Shown here piece by piece: positions 9,751 to 20,039 of a stretch of 22,491 nucleotides of DNA. The DNA lies in contig JANBPK010001339.1 of the NCBI GenBank assembly GCA_027579435.1, forward strand, positions 1-22,491. The letters run 5' to 3'. Position numbers and translations under genes: made by a program. Position 1 is the first letter of the stretch, and each line of letters opens with the position of its first letter. This DNA comes from Candolleomyces eurysporus (lineage: Eukaryota > Basidiomycota > Agaricomycetes > Agaricales > Psathyrellaceae). The notes below the pieces were generated by a model. That model searched no databases. It was given only the letters and a program-made list of their open reading frames with translations, and was not told the origin of the DNA.

Positions 9751-9830
9751 GCCCGGTCTTCAGCTCAGATACCCCTTAGCTTTCTTCTACAACATTTTCT
9801 TTACCAGCCGAGACTCGAGAGCAGAGACCT

Positions 9831-9856
9831 GGGGGCGAGCTTTGGGGGCGAGCTTT
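9831..9856 (+). repeat. Perfect 13-base tandem duplication in a 5' leader
   Basis: GGGGGCGAGCTTT occurs twice back to back (9831-9843 and 9844-9856) in the presumed 5' untranslated leader of the DUF6699-like gene. Confidence 0.8.
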
Positions 9857-10000
9857 GAGCTCGATACATTCGGTGAAGAACCGTCATCCCCGCTAAGAGG
9901 ATTAGAGTGGTAAGCCTTCGTCAGGACTAGATGTCGATCAAACTGACCATTCCCGATCAGCATTACCGCGCGCCTATCACCCTCAACAACTGGGTTGAGC

Positions 10001-10482
10001 ATGTAAGTGGCTAATCAGTACCTTCGTGACCTGGTTTCGCCAACTTTCAATGCAGGTCGCTTCCAAGCACACCTCGGTTGGAGAATAAACCTCTGCCGGC
10101 TATGGTCGTTGGGCAAGTGGAGGTCCATTCGTTCCTCAAGGCTGGTCATGAAGCCCTCGGGGACGCGGGGTGGGATGTCCACAAGGAAGCCCCAGGAGAA
10201 GTGAAGGCTCGTATCAACTTGAACGAAGCGACACCCGGTTGGAGTAAAGAGAATGCGACGACGCCACCCCTTCATTCTATCAGCATCACGTCCAGGATTC
10301 TGCCGGCTGGGGACACCATAGAAGTGGTTGGGGAAGGAGGCGGCTTCGTCACCGTGGACGATGTTTTGACGGCAATGCATGAACGGATGAGCCAACAGGA
10401 AGAGGGTATTAATGTTCAGTGGGTGTGGCACGGATTGACGCCAGGCTCCACCGGGGAAGAATGGAATTTGATTCTTTATTGA
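10001..10482 (+). CDS. DUF6699-like protein
   Basis: The C-terminal half (ATTPPLHSISITSRILPAGD, GGFVTVDDVLTAMHERM, then a final GLTPGSTGEEWNLIL) resembles DUF6699, a domain of unknown function abundant in Agaricomycetes. An intron at 10003-10055 (GTAAGT...TGCAG) precedes the frame. Splicing joins AT (10001-10002) to G (10056), creating an ATG followed by SLPSTPRLENKP in the right frame: a start codon split by an intron, giving about 143 residues. The next internal ATG is at 10102. An upstream ATG at 9931 opens a 34-codon frame that runs through the splice in another register and stops, so it would act as an overlapping uORF. Alternatively a one-base error or mutation near the junction has separated a genuine first exon (MSIKLTIPDQHYRAPITLNN) from the rest. 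Stop TGA 10480-10482. Confidence 0.55.
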
Positions 10483-11553
10483 AAGAAGGGGGTAGGATTA
10501 GAAAATGCTTCTCTTCAGCAGATAAAGAACATTTAGAGGGTATGGCGCACCATGAGCTAAGATATAGAGTCGTCTTTTTCTCTCATCTCCCTCTCTTCGC
10601 ATCATATACAGACATTGTTTGCGTCGCATCTTCTGCACCATCATCGTTTCTTCTTTTCTTCGTCTCCGACTGTGTACTAGTAGTCTTCTTTTCCTCCTCC
10701 CTCGAGCTCTATGCATTTGAGCGCTTCTTCTTCCATTTCCTGTACAATTTCTTACCTTGTGTTCATCTTCTCCATAATACCCGAGATACCCAGTTTTTGC
10801 TAACGNTTTTTCTCTCTTGTCTCCACTGGCGAAAACTGTAAATGAGTTGTAGACCCTTCTTACTGCTTCTTCTCAGGCTTGCGATCTTTGAGCGTGGTGC
10901 GNTTTCTTGCTATTTTCCAGCTCAAAAAACCTGTATCGAGTTGGGGCTACCGTCGACCGCATCAAGTCGTACGCTAGCGTTTCGTAGTCAGCTCAGGAAA
11001 GCAGTACTGAGCTGTAGACTTACCTTTCCTCTTTTTGATTACGATATCTTTTCAACCCCGTTTCTTCTTCGCGCTCGAGGGCCTGGAGGGTCTTACTGTT
11101 ATGTTGTACATCAGTCTTTGTCGTGTCCGTGTTCGATTACATCGTCGTTATGCCGGACCGAAAAGAAACCAATTGAGAAGATGGTTGATAAGTCAGAAGA
11201 AAGAGAATGGTGGGAAATGGTGGAAACGTGCAGTGCCAGTGATCCCGACGCTTGTTCCTTTTTGGGATGGCGGACTTCCTATTTAGCCCAGCCTTGAACC
11301 GTTCTCGCTCATCCCATTGTCCCACAGGCAGCGAGATGTTGAATGGATTGGGGACAAGATCTGTTGAAATCAAAGGCCACTTCCTGACCTGGGGGCAGCT
11401 GGGCTGACGCTACGGATCAGGTTCATATGTGCGCTCAACTCTATTTACGTGTTGTAGCCGCACACACAACAGCATTAGTACACGTGTGGCTCTTTGCACG
11501 AGTACAAAAGCTCATCCGTTGACACCGTGCGTTTCGTTACCGGCTGTTCTACC
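10483..11553. other. Long pyrimidine-rich intergenic region
   Basis: Pyrimidine-rich sequence (10560-10760) is probably the 3' UTR of the DUF6699-like gene. Two N characters before T runs lie at 10806 and 10902. Short frames near 11035-11286 show no recognisable content. The last part must contain the promoter of the first NYN gene, but no clear TATA box was seen. Confidence 0.5.
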
Positions 11554-12616
11554 ATGACCCTTCCCATCTTTCTGAAGTTGGGCCCCCGTCACCTCGGGAG
11601 AGTCCAAACCAAGTTCTTTTCCTTAGCTCTTCCTTCCAGAAACTATAGTATACAGCCTCCTTCCAACGGTCCCAAAGGCAATATTTGTGGCATTTTTTGG
11701 GATTATGGTGTGTCTCGTTGTATCACTACCTGAGCCGGTAACCTGACTCTCCATCATTCGTTCCTACAGAGAACTGCCCTGTCCCATCCGGCAGTTCAGT
11801 GGTAGACTTTTGGTCTCAAATCAGATCAATTGCTCAGAAATATGGCGTGATAAACACTCTCAACGTGTACGTAGAGTCAGGTGCAGCGTCTACGAAGTTA
11901 AAGGAAGTCCAATCCTACGGCGCCTCACTGATGCTATGCCCTCCCAATGGCTCGAAGGATACGTCAGACAAAATTATGATAGGTGCGTACCCCACTATAT
12001 TCTTGACCTGCTCACTTTCACTGAACCTGAGGGACACTAAGTGGACATGTCCCTGAAATTTGCGTATGATAACCCGCCCCCAGCAACGATTATCCTAGTA
12101 TCACAGGATAAGGACTTTTCGTACGCACTGGCAGCCCTTAAGCAAAAGCAGTACCATATTGTCGTGATTGGTCGCAATAAGCCTTCGCCATGTCTGGCTG
12201 CACAAGCTGACAAAGTGCACATTCTGAAGAGCCCACCCGCTCCCAAAGAGAGTCCACCTGTGTCTAACGCACCCAAAGGAAAAGACGCGAAGAAGCCCCA
12301 AGAACCAAAGAAGGATTTGGAGGCGAATGGAAGTAAGGGGACCCAACTTGCGTCTAAAACGCCCAATGGAAAAGACGCAGGAGAGGCGAAGAACTCCCAA
12401 GCACCGAAGAATGATACGAAGGAGAACGGAAATAAGGGGACCCAGCTTGCGTCTAGTAAAGCGCCCAACGGAAAAGACACTGAAGAGGCGAAGAAGACCC
12501 AATCACCGAATGCTTTGAAGGAGAATGGAAATAAGGAAACCCAGCCTCCTGCGTCCAAAGCTGGAGCGGCGAAGAAGCCTCAACCACCGGCAAAAAAAGA
12601 TAATGGAAAAGGTTGA
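11554..12616 (+). CDS. NYN-domain (PIN-like) ribonuclease, probably mitochondrial, with Lys-rich repeat tail
   Basis: Three exons: 11554-11707, 11770-11982 and 12042-12616, encoding 313 residues; both introns are phase 1. The NYN domain spans about 47-175: GIFWDYENC with D50 and E52, a SDKIMIVDM segment with D118 and D124, then LVSQDKDF with D145 and D147. These acidic positions match the metal-binding centre of NYN/MARF1-type nucleases (family knowledge), so RNA cleavage is the likely activity. The N-terminus has basic and aromatic residues, no acidic residue before D50, and RNYS at 29-32, an R-x-Y/S site typical of mitochondrial presequences. After the domain comes a lysine-, asparagine- and proline-rich tail with 33-residue repeats. 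The ATG at 11554 is the first in frame. A paralogue follows in tandem 191 bases downstream. Confidence 0.85.
12329..12613 (+). repeat. 99-base (33-residue) tandem repeat in the NYN protein tail
   Basis: Units start at 12329, 12428 and 12527, exactly 99 bases apart, with the last one incomplete. Each encodes a variant of NGNKGTQLAS followed by PNGKD..EAK and a Lys/Glu linker. The repeat is absent from the neighbouring paralogue. Confidence 0.8.
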
Positions 12617-12807
12617 AATGCTGTTCTGTTACGGCTGTTCATATCTTGCGCTACACGAAGCATACCGCGGGCAAATCATTCAGGAAACACAGAAAATATC
12701 TCTGCTAGATTTGCTACGCAAAGTTTATCTCGCTTTCTTGTCCTTTTAGATGAATATACGATGCTCATGCTTCCCTTATAACCGTGTCTGCCAGAACCTA
12801 CTAGTCG

Positions 12808-13712
12808 ATGGCGGCCATGAGCTTCCCTGCCCTCCTAAAGACCTCTTGCATCCACCAGTCTCGAATGAGATGCTCTTCTCTACCAGTGAACCGTATATTC
12901 AGATTTGGCCGGGCAGCGCAGGGGACTTCTGTACGCTGGTACTCCCGATCCATCGCTGAAACCTCACCTCACGGTCCCTGCGCTATATTCTGGGACTACG
13001 GTATATACACTATTATCAGATTATCACGACCTGGGGAACGCCCTCTAACTGCTACCTAGATGCGTGTTCTGCTCCAGGCGCTACCTCGATCCATAACACA
13101 TTCTCAGAAATCCGCGAAATCGCTCAAAAACAAGGCACTATCAAAACCTTCAACGTATATACAGAGTCCACCACCGCATCCGCAAAATTATCTGAACTGC
13201 AATTTTACGGGTTGTCGTTGGTTGTGTGTCCTTCCACTGATCTGAAGAACAAGATTACGACTGGTACGCATGCTTCACCCAGTCAAGTCCCCCCACCCGC
13301 TCCTCGTTAAAGTAGACGGTTTCAAGTCGATATGCTGCTGAGATACACGAACGACCACCCGCCTCCCGGCACCATCGTTTTAGTGTCACGAAACGAGGAC
13401 TTTGCATATGCATTAGGATCTCTGAGGATGCGGGGATATCGAATCCTCGTCATCGCCCAGGACCCACTGCCACAGGGTCTTGCAGCGCACGCTGACGACG
13501 TTCATGTCCTGCAGGCTCCAGCCACACTTCGAAAGGAAGCTGAACCTGAAGAAGCCAACGGAAAAGAAGTACGGGAAACTAAGCGCTCGAGGAAGAAGAA
13601 AGAGACGGAGACAGAGAAAGCTGCGGTGGCTCGCCCCCTCGTCCCACCTTCCCTAATTAAAAAAGCCTTTTCCATTGTGATGGCTTCTCTGATTCGAGGT
13701 CGTTGGTTTTAG
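12808..13712 (+). CDS. NYN-domain paralogue with altered active site, probably mitochondrial
   Basis: Exons 12808-13000, 13060-13263 and 13327-13712 encode 260 residues. Both introns fall at the same codons and phase as in the upstream NYN gene, and both genes use an AAG acceptor for intron 2, so this is a tandem duplicate. The N-terminus is basic without acidic residues until E51 and holds RWYS at 43-46, an R-x-Y/S mitochondrial cleavage motif. The domain reads IFWDYDAC (D63 kept, ENC changed to DAC), KNKITTVDM (N128 where the paralogue has D118) and SRNEDF (N155 where the paralogue has D145; D157 kept). Losing two acidic positions suggests weak or no nuclease activity. The frame is intact, the tail is basic (KRSRKKKE), and the C-terminus is short and hydrophobic/basic. 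It could be a regulatory or RNA-binding partner of its neighbour. Confidence 0.83.
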
Positions 13713-13758
13713 AGTGTCAGGGGTGATGTGGCATTTGTCTTCATCTATCCAATGTATA

Positions 13759-15427
13759 TTACAAATTCGGTCTTGGGATGGTTCGTTGGTTAAAAAGGTC
13801 TGAATAAACCTCTAAAATGAAATCTCGAAGATCTTCGCCGAGCTCTACAGGGAATTCCTGAGCAATCTGGGTAGCACAAATAAACAGTCAGACTCTGAAT
13901 CACGACACCAAGAGAGAGAACGTACCAAATGCCCAGCACCCGGTATCTTAATATTGCTCGAATTCTTCGGTCTTATCCAGCACCGCTCTCCGGTCGCCCC
14001 TGGCGGGCCGAACTCATCTGCATCACTTCTATCCGGTACGATCCAACGTATAGGGATCCTTTCGGGTATATATGGTAGGTTTTGCCAAGCTTCCAGGCCA
14101 ACCGTCCTCTCCGAGAAGACGACGGATTCGTAGATACCGGGCATCTTGAGTTTGACTATAGGGTTCCCTGCTTCGTCGGTCGTATCGTACATACCAGCTT
14201 CAATATAGATCTTGAGTACGGAGGGATGCCAAGCGCGGAAGAAGGGGTTCTTGAGATACGAAGACAACACTTCTTCTCTGTTTAGCCGAACATCAAGAAG
14301 TGTGGAAAGTCAATTCATAATCATGGAAAGAGAAGTAGAAATTTAGACATACCGAGTGTTCCACGTATCACGACGGGATAATGAAGCGATGAGAAGCCCG
14401 TCTGTTTTACCCTCTGACACTGCGAAGCTTTCTTTGGAGACAAATGGCTTTGGAATCACAGGATCAACGAGAACCAAGGAATCGACGAGCTGAGGATAAT
14501 TTTCGGTCGCAAGCGTTCTGAAATGGCGCCTATGAATAGTGGAGCGGACGGAGTCGGAAGGGTACGTACGATGTACAGCCTCCATATGAGTGACCGACAA
14601 TCATCAAGCGACGGAATTGAAAACCAGAGGCTCGTCTCCGGTCGGACTCTGCTTCGGGGATGCGAGTGAGATGAAGGGGTAGAGGGGTAGCACTGGCTTC
14701 TGTTGGCAGGAAATTGGTAAGGAAGTTGAGGATATCTCGAGTATTATCCTGCCAGTCGACTGTGATGATTTCTGGTAAGCATCATAGTCTATTTTTACGT
14801 TAGGTATCCTTACAGTATCTGGAGAGGGAGCCGTGGTTTATCAAAGCAGCGTCTCCGTGCTGCACGGCCTCCCAGCACCATATCTCGTCGATTGCGTGGC
14901 CCGCAGGGGATGAAAGGAGCGTAGCCAATGTTGGCTCCCAAATCTAAGGGGTAGACGCTGTAAGAGAGGCATATTTCCCAACATACAAACCAACGCACCT
15001 CTTTCGGAAAGCCATTGGCATGGGCGACGAACAGAGTCAAGCCCGTTCGGTTGCTCGGAGATAAATCTTTGCGAACGTATCGGTTGATACAGTTCCAAAG
15101 AACCTTGGGATGACCGTCTGTGAGCATAGCTCCCCTTTCCACCCTCAGGTCGTGATGATACTCCTTCACCAACCGCGCTCGTTCTTCCTTAGAAAGATTG
15201 GAAGGTAAAGGGGGCAACATGGGCGCAAATCTTCCGGTTCGGAGGTAGCAAGAGGGTATTAGGTGGGTCGAAAGCGTGTAGGGGGCATCGAAAGAAAGCG
15301 TCCTCTGTTTAGTTGGTAGCGCGGGTCGTTCTAGGGGCTCCGAAGGAGGATAAATGGGAAGAAGAGGTCGAATGTCAACTGGCTTCCATGGAGAGATTGG
15401 AACTTGGGGGTAAGAGTTGGGCTTCAT
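13759..15427 (-). CDS. Alpha/beta-hydrolase fold protein
   Basis: Minus strand, six exons: 15427-14999, 14943-14814, 14759-14570, 14517-14353, 14277-13926 and 13866-13759 (stop TAA 13761-13759), 457 residues. The introns are 52-75 bases and all join in frame. Motifs: LFVAHANGFPKE (oxyanion-hole region, about 132-143) continuing across the splice into IWEPTL; nucleophile elbow GHSYGG with S244; LVLVDPVIP near 264-271; WIVPD with candidate acid D387; and PGAGHL with H421. The Ser-Asp-His set is thus complete, and esterase, lipase or related activity is likely. The layout resembles fungal hydrolases of the LPX1/peroxisomal-lipase-like group, but the C-terminus PNL is not a good PTS1 signal, so location is open. 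An in-frame upstream ATG (15556) exists, but a TTGCAG acceptor just before 15427 suggests a leader intron. Confidence 0.87.
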
Positions 15428-15990
15428 GGGTATACAATCCCTGCAAGTTTTCGGTGAGTGGTGTTGAATGAGAGGTAGTACTATTATTAAAGAGGTACAT
15501 TTTCGGCTATAGTGTCCGTCAAGACACCCGGTGGGCATGAATTTCACGTGCGACAATCACGCGAGAGAGTCGATCAGTTTAATTGATCGCGCAGACAGGC
15601 CATTTCTTGACCTCAGAGGAGTGGTTCGAGGGTTTGAGGAAAAGGACTCCGGACAAGGTCGGTACCCATCGCTATTATTGGCCCTGACGTATTTGCTTTT
15701 GTTTTCATTTGATTGAGAACCATGTTCTACTCTCAAAGATCTTGATGCCCAGCGCTACTATCTGCTCGAAACTCCCATATGCTGGCCCTCCTAGGTCTCT
15801 CAAATACACTTCGTGAGAGCTACTGTGCTAAACTGCTCCACTTCGAAGCCCTGGTGCTCTTGTTCTCAACACGTGGATATCTCTTCTCTTGGGGAGCTTG
15901 TCATCAGCAGCGGAAAAAGTATGGATGCTCGCCGGAGCGTAAACCGCTGAATAGCTTCGATTCCGAGTCCCTACAAAGCTCTGAGCCCAC
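15428..15990. other. Divergent promoter region between hydrolase and protease genes
   Basis: About 620 bases separate the divergent start codons of the hydrolase (15427, minus) and the S41-like protease (16049, plus). The 61- and 72-codon plus-strand frames here (15531-15716, 15779-15997) have no recognisable content. Confidence 0.5.
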
Positions 15991-15998
15991 TTTATAAG
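15991..15998 (+). promoter_or_regulatory. TATA box (TTTATAAG) of the protease gene
   Basis: TTTATAAG lies 51-58 bases upstream of the protease ATG at 16049, fitting a start site near 16020 and a short leader. Confidence 0.6.
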
Positions 15999-16048
15999 GC
16001 GACCATCGCTCTTCCGTGGTACTCTCTTCTGCGTCGTCGCCTCTCAGC

Positions 16049-19000
16049 ATGAGGCTCGCCGGCTTACTCTTAGGTCTACCCTTGCTCGCCTTTCAGGTGC
16101 TCTCTGCACCGGCGTCGGACGATCCATGTGCAAAGATCGCGGGGAAGTCTTATGCCCTTCCTAGAGATGTTCAAGCCTGCTACAAGTCGTTCCCGTTCAA
16201 CGAAACCATCCGTCAGAACGTTTTAGCCGTCGTCTCCAGCGTCTTCGATTTCTACACCTTCGAGAATTTCTACCTCGACCTTCCTTCTCCGTTCCATGGG
16301 TCAACGGCGGACATTCGTACTGCTATCGACAGGATAAACAAGACGGAATACTCCGTACGTATCTCTGAAGTCCTTAGCCTGCTGTCCCGTCTCTAATTCA
16401 AGATCTTCAGAATGATTATCATTTCATGAAAGACGTATACGACTTCACTCTGCGCATGAACGATGGACACACCCGTATGGATCCACTTTCCATTCTTTGG
16501 AATCACGTCTGACCCGGATCATAGGATTCCTGACCTCGTGCTATACGGCCTACCAGAATATCATTCCTGCTCCGATCATATCATTGTGGGATCCCAAGAA
16601 GAAGGAACACGGCGTTTACATCGCACCCAACAGCGACGAACTGGTTGCCCTCCTCGGAACAACTTATACCGGCTACTATGATAGTATCGGCTTTGACTGG
16701 AAGCGCCTTGCTGGTGCTCAGGTCCTTGCTATCGAGGGTGCAGATCCGTACGACTATATCGATCGGGTAGCCGACTGGCAGGTTGGAAATTACTTGGATC
16801 ACAACATCCGTGTTAATTCGGTGTTTACGAGTTACCGAATTGCGGCTGGCAGCTGGTCGCAGAGGGTGGGCGATTTCGCGGGCCCAGTGGATATCTCGAC
16901 GGCGGATTTGACTTTCAAGCTGTTGTTCGCCAATACCACGGAGCCTGAGGACGTCACCATTCCGTACTATGCAAACTTGATTGGTATCGCTTTTAAAGAC
17001 AAGGAATCCTAGTTGAGTTTCGATCCATGCTTTTTTGCTTTGCATATTCTGACGTTGGATTTAGCTGGAAAAACAACTGTGCGGCAGACCAGAGCACTAA
17101 CGGCGTTGATCTCAAGATTACCTTCCGCAACGAGTCTACTCGCCGCGAACCTCGAAGACCCATAGCTTCGACTGTTGACCATGGCCGCATGAACGCAATT
17201 GCCTTGCCAGATCCATACCTACCGACCGCACCACCAGTAACAGGAACAACAGAGGTTATCAAGTCGTACATCCTGCCAAACAACAAGACGGGCGTTATGT
17301 TTATCAGTTCGTTCGGAGGGGACTATTACAACTTCCAGCTCGGAGTCGCAGCTTCTATGTACTCGTTCCAACAAGCTGGCGTGGACAATGTACTGATCGA
17401 TGTGAGCAACAATGGGGGTGAGTATCGTTCCCTCGGTCATGGCTGCCACTGACACGCAATTTTCCCAAACACGATAGGCGGCTACGTTTGCCTGGGGCAT
17501 TTCCTTCATGCCTTTTTGGCTGGTCTTGGGGACAGAGGATACGCGTAAGTCACCCCGTGTGTGAATTATCTATAGATCTCATGCGTCGCGTTTCAGAGGG
17601 TTTGAGTCGACGAACCGCGCCAATCCCTTGGCTCAGAAGATTGTAAAGAATGCTATCAACCTGGAGCTAGATTCTTCGTGGCTGTATTTTGCTGCGAACA
17701 ATTGTGAGTCCCTCGTTATATCGTAATCTGTGCGATAATTACAGCTTTTTCGACTTGCAGGGGCGTTCCCGAACAACACGAGGATGTATCCCTGGTATGA
17801 TTACATGGATCCAGCGACTAATATAACTGTGAATGGGAAGGAGGATCAGACTTCTCAACGTCTCCATGTGGGTCCCTTCATTTGTTTTCCGGTTCCTTTG
17901 CTGATCAGAACTCTACCCCGTATGNTTTTTTTTTTCGTTTCGTCTCGTTTTATCTCTTTCAGGATGTCTGCCAATGGTCGTACATTCTCGAAATCCCCTC
18001 AAAGCCCGCATTCGATCTCAGGTATGTGCTGACCCTGCTTAACTTTACCGCCGGATCGGTTGCTGACGACCATGGCGTGGTTTGCAGCAAGGTCGCCATT
18101 GGTGAGAGAAACCCGCCAATCACCTCCGCGCAGTGGATTAACTATTTTTCCTGCGCCTTTTCTCTAGTTAGCAACGGCTTATGTTCCTCGACGTGCGCAT
18201 TATTTAGTACAGCGATGAGCGAACAACACAAAGTCAAAGTTGCGGTATTTGGAGGCAAGCCCAACTCCGAAATGGAGTACAGGGGTGAGTACTGCGCCAG
18301 TGCTTCTTAGTTTTCACCGGGCGCCTGGGGACGGCCACCGACCGGTACCTTCTGATGCATACTGCCGTACTAATGAACCCTTACCCTTCTCACTTTGCAC
18401 GGCAGCTATGGCGGGAAATCAGGTCTTGGAATGGCCAGACCTCGACACTGAGATCAAGACGACGAACCTGAAGAAGGTGAGTGTTTACCCCGGGACAATC
18501 TCCCCGTTCTGTCTCTCACGAGCGTGCTTGCCTTGTCTGCGATAGGATCCTTTGGCGGGGCCTGACCTGTGAGTACAACCGCCGATTCGTTCTGAGGAAG
18601 GCTTTCTTGACGCACTGGTGCAGAATTGTCAAGGCGAATATGCGGTATGTAACTCGTCTGATAGGAGATTAAATGCATTTAGCTAACTTGACGACGACAT
18701 CCAGGCACAATTGGAGGACAGGTTCGTTCATGTTTTATTTTATTTTCTATCGACTTTTCTGCACCGTTGCGACTGAGAACAAATCGCATCTGACTTACTG
18801 CGCACCACACACATAGCCTACGACGCAAGCGACTCGTCCAAACCCTTAGGTGCGCATGTTTTATACGACAATCTCCAATTTCTCGGAAATGACGATGGTG
18901 GACATCTATTTGCCTAAATAGCGTATGTTTCGTCCAGGGCAGCTTGTACGTGTCTAATTCGTACCGTCCATTCCGATTCGCACACTCACTCACGCGGAAT

Positions 19001-19194
19001 CAAATCTACTCAACTCCCCAGATCGGTTCCCGTATACTAGAGATACATACAACAACCCACAGAATGCTTGGGCTTATGCGTATGTCTTGTTCTTTTTTCT
19101 GTCACGACGTCGTCTGTCAGTACGTCACCAACTGACTGATTTAATTTTTCGATGGGTTTACAGAGCCAGCGAACTCTTTGATAGCGCCACTTAG
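16049..19194 (+). CDS. Secreted S41/CPAF-like serine protease, about 16 exons
   Basis: MRLAGLLLGLPLLAFQVLSA is a clear signal peptide. Exons: 16049-16354, 16411-16474, 16525-17011, 17065-17417, 17478-17544, 17597-17703, 17761-17867, 17963-18021, 18088-18284, 18406-18476, 18546-18568, 18624-18644, 18705-18721, 18817-18849, an uncertain 12-base exon 18938-18949, 19022-19079 and 19164-19194. This gives 666 residues (670 with the micro-exon). Motifs: MNDGHT with H122, VLIDVSNNGGGYV near 400-408, and SNGLCSSTCALF with candidate nucleophile S550 or S551. The final YTRDTYNNPQNAWAYA is typical of fungal tail-specific/S41 family proteins. By analogy with CPAF the His and Ser would form the catalytic centre (inference). 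At 17010-17012 an apparent TAG stop is split by a GTTGAG donor, restoring ESYWKNNC. The N at 17925 is inside an intron. Several N-glycosylation sequons fit secretion. Confidence 0.88.
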
Positions 19195-20030
19195 GAGGAG
19201 AACTCACGTCCAGTGGGCGGCCATTCGACCTCGGGAATGTTTCTGTTTCCCGGTTTCACGGACAAAGTGCATATCTGTCAGTGGAAGCTCACGAGAGTTG
19301 ACATGATGATGATGCTGTCGCAATGTTTTGTTTTTGATATGTTTCCCAATTGAATTAGGATTAACCGCGGACTGCGGGATGGCTTGGCCGCACACAAGCT
19401 TGATTCAGAGTGCGGGCGGACTCGAGTTGAAAGTGGTCATTATTCGTCACTGGTTGGTTGACACCTTTTCTGGAAAAAGGAAGCTTTCCCGGGTTGGAAG
19501 TCTGCGTCGTGGTAGGCCCCCGTACTGCTTTGCTGCGTTCAAGTCATGACGAGGCAAGGTTGGTCCGAACCACTTGGGCGTGTACCTGGTTTCAGGTTAT
19601 TCATTTAGTTCTGTCTTTGCCGATGGGCAGCGGCCCCCCCCAGCGCCCGTATGTCTTCTCGGTCGAGGAAGAGTGGCACGAGGCAATTTAGAAGGAATTC
19701 TACGCTCACCAGTTATGTAAAGGCTATTTTACTGTCCTATAAGGGTGGCTTCTTGTATTGTTCGACACCTCCTGGGCAGGCGGAAATACGAATAGCACGT
19801 ACGATGAATCAGAACATATCCGCATTTGGACGATAACCGCCCACAGCCCGTTGCACAGGGTCCACGTATTATGTGAATCACAGCGACAGTAAAAGGGCTA
19901 GAGATTGTTGTGAAGGCACAGGGCACTTAGCCGGCCTCGAGTTGTTTGGCCCTGGGTGCGGTAATAACGGTTTATATTCCAGTTTCAATTATGGTTTTGC
20001 CACTTGATACCCTTGTCTCCCCTCCCTGAT
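19195..20030. other. Intergenic region
   Basis: This stretch holds the protease 3' flank and the promoter side of the proline-rich gene. Short frames occur (19328-19549, 19458-19691, 19651-19836), but none resembles a known protein and none has supporting splice sites I trust. Confidence 0.5.
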
Positions 20031-20038
20031 TATTTAAA
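20031..20038 (+). promoter_or_regulatory. TATA-like element (TATTTAAA) abutting a possible ATG
   Basis: TATTTAAA ends two bases before the first in-frame ATG (20040). If it is a working TATA box, transcription would start near 20060-20070 and the ATG at 20070 would be used. Confidence 0.35.
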
Positions 20039-20039
20039 G

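Noticed and set aside
10015..10431. 138-codon minus-strand frame
   Set aside because: Antisense shadow of the DUF6699-like exon; no family resemblance.
12037..12558. 173-codon minus-strand frame with repeats
   Set aside because: Antisense reading of the lysine-rich repeat region of the first NYN gene.
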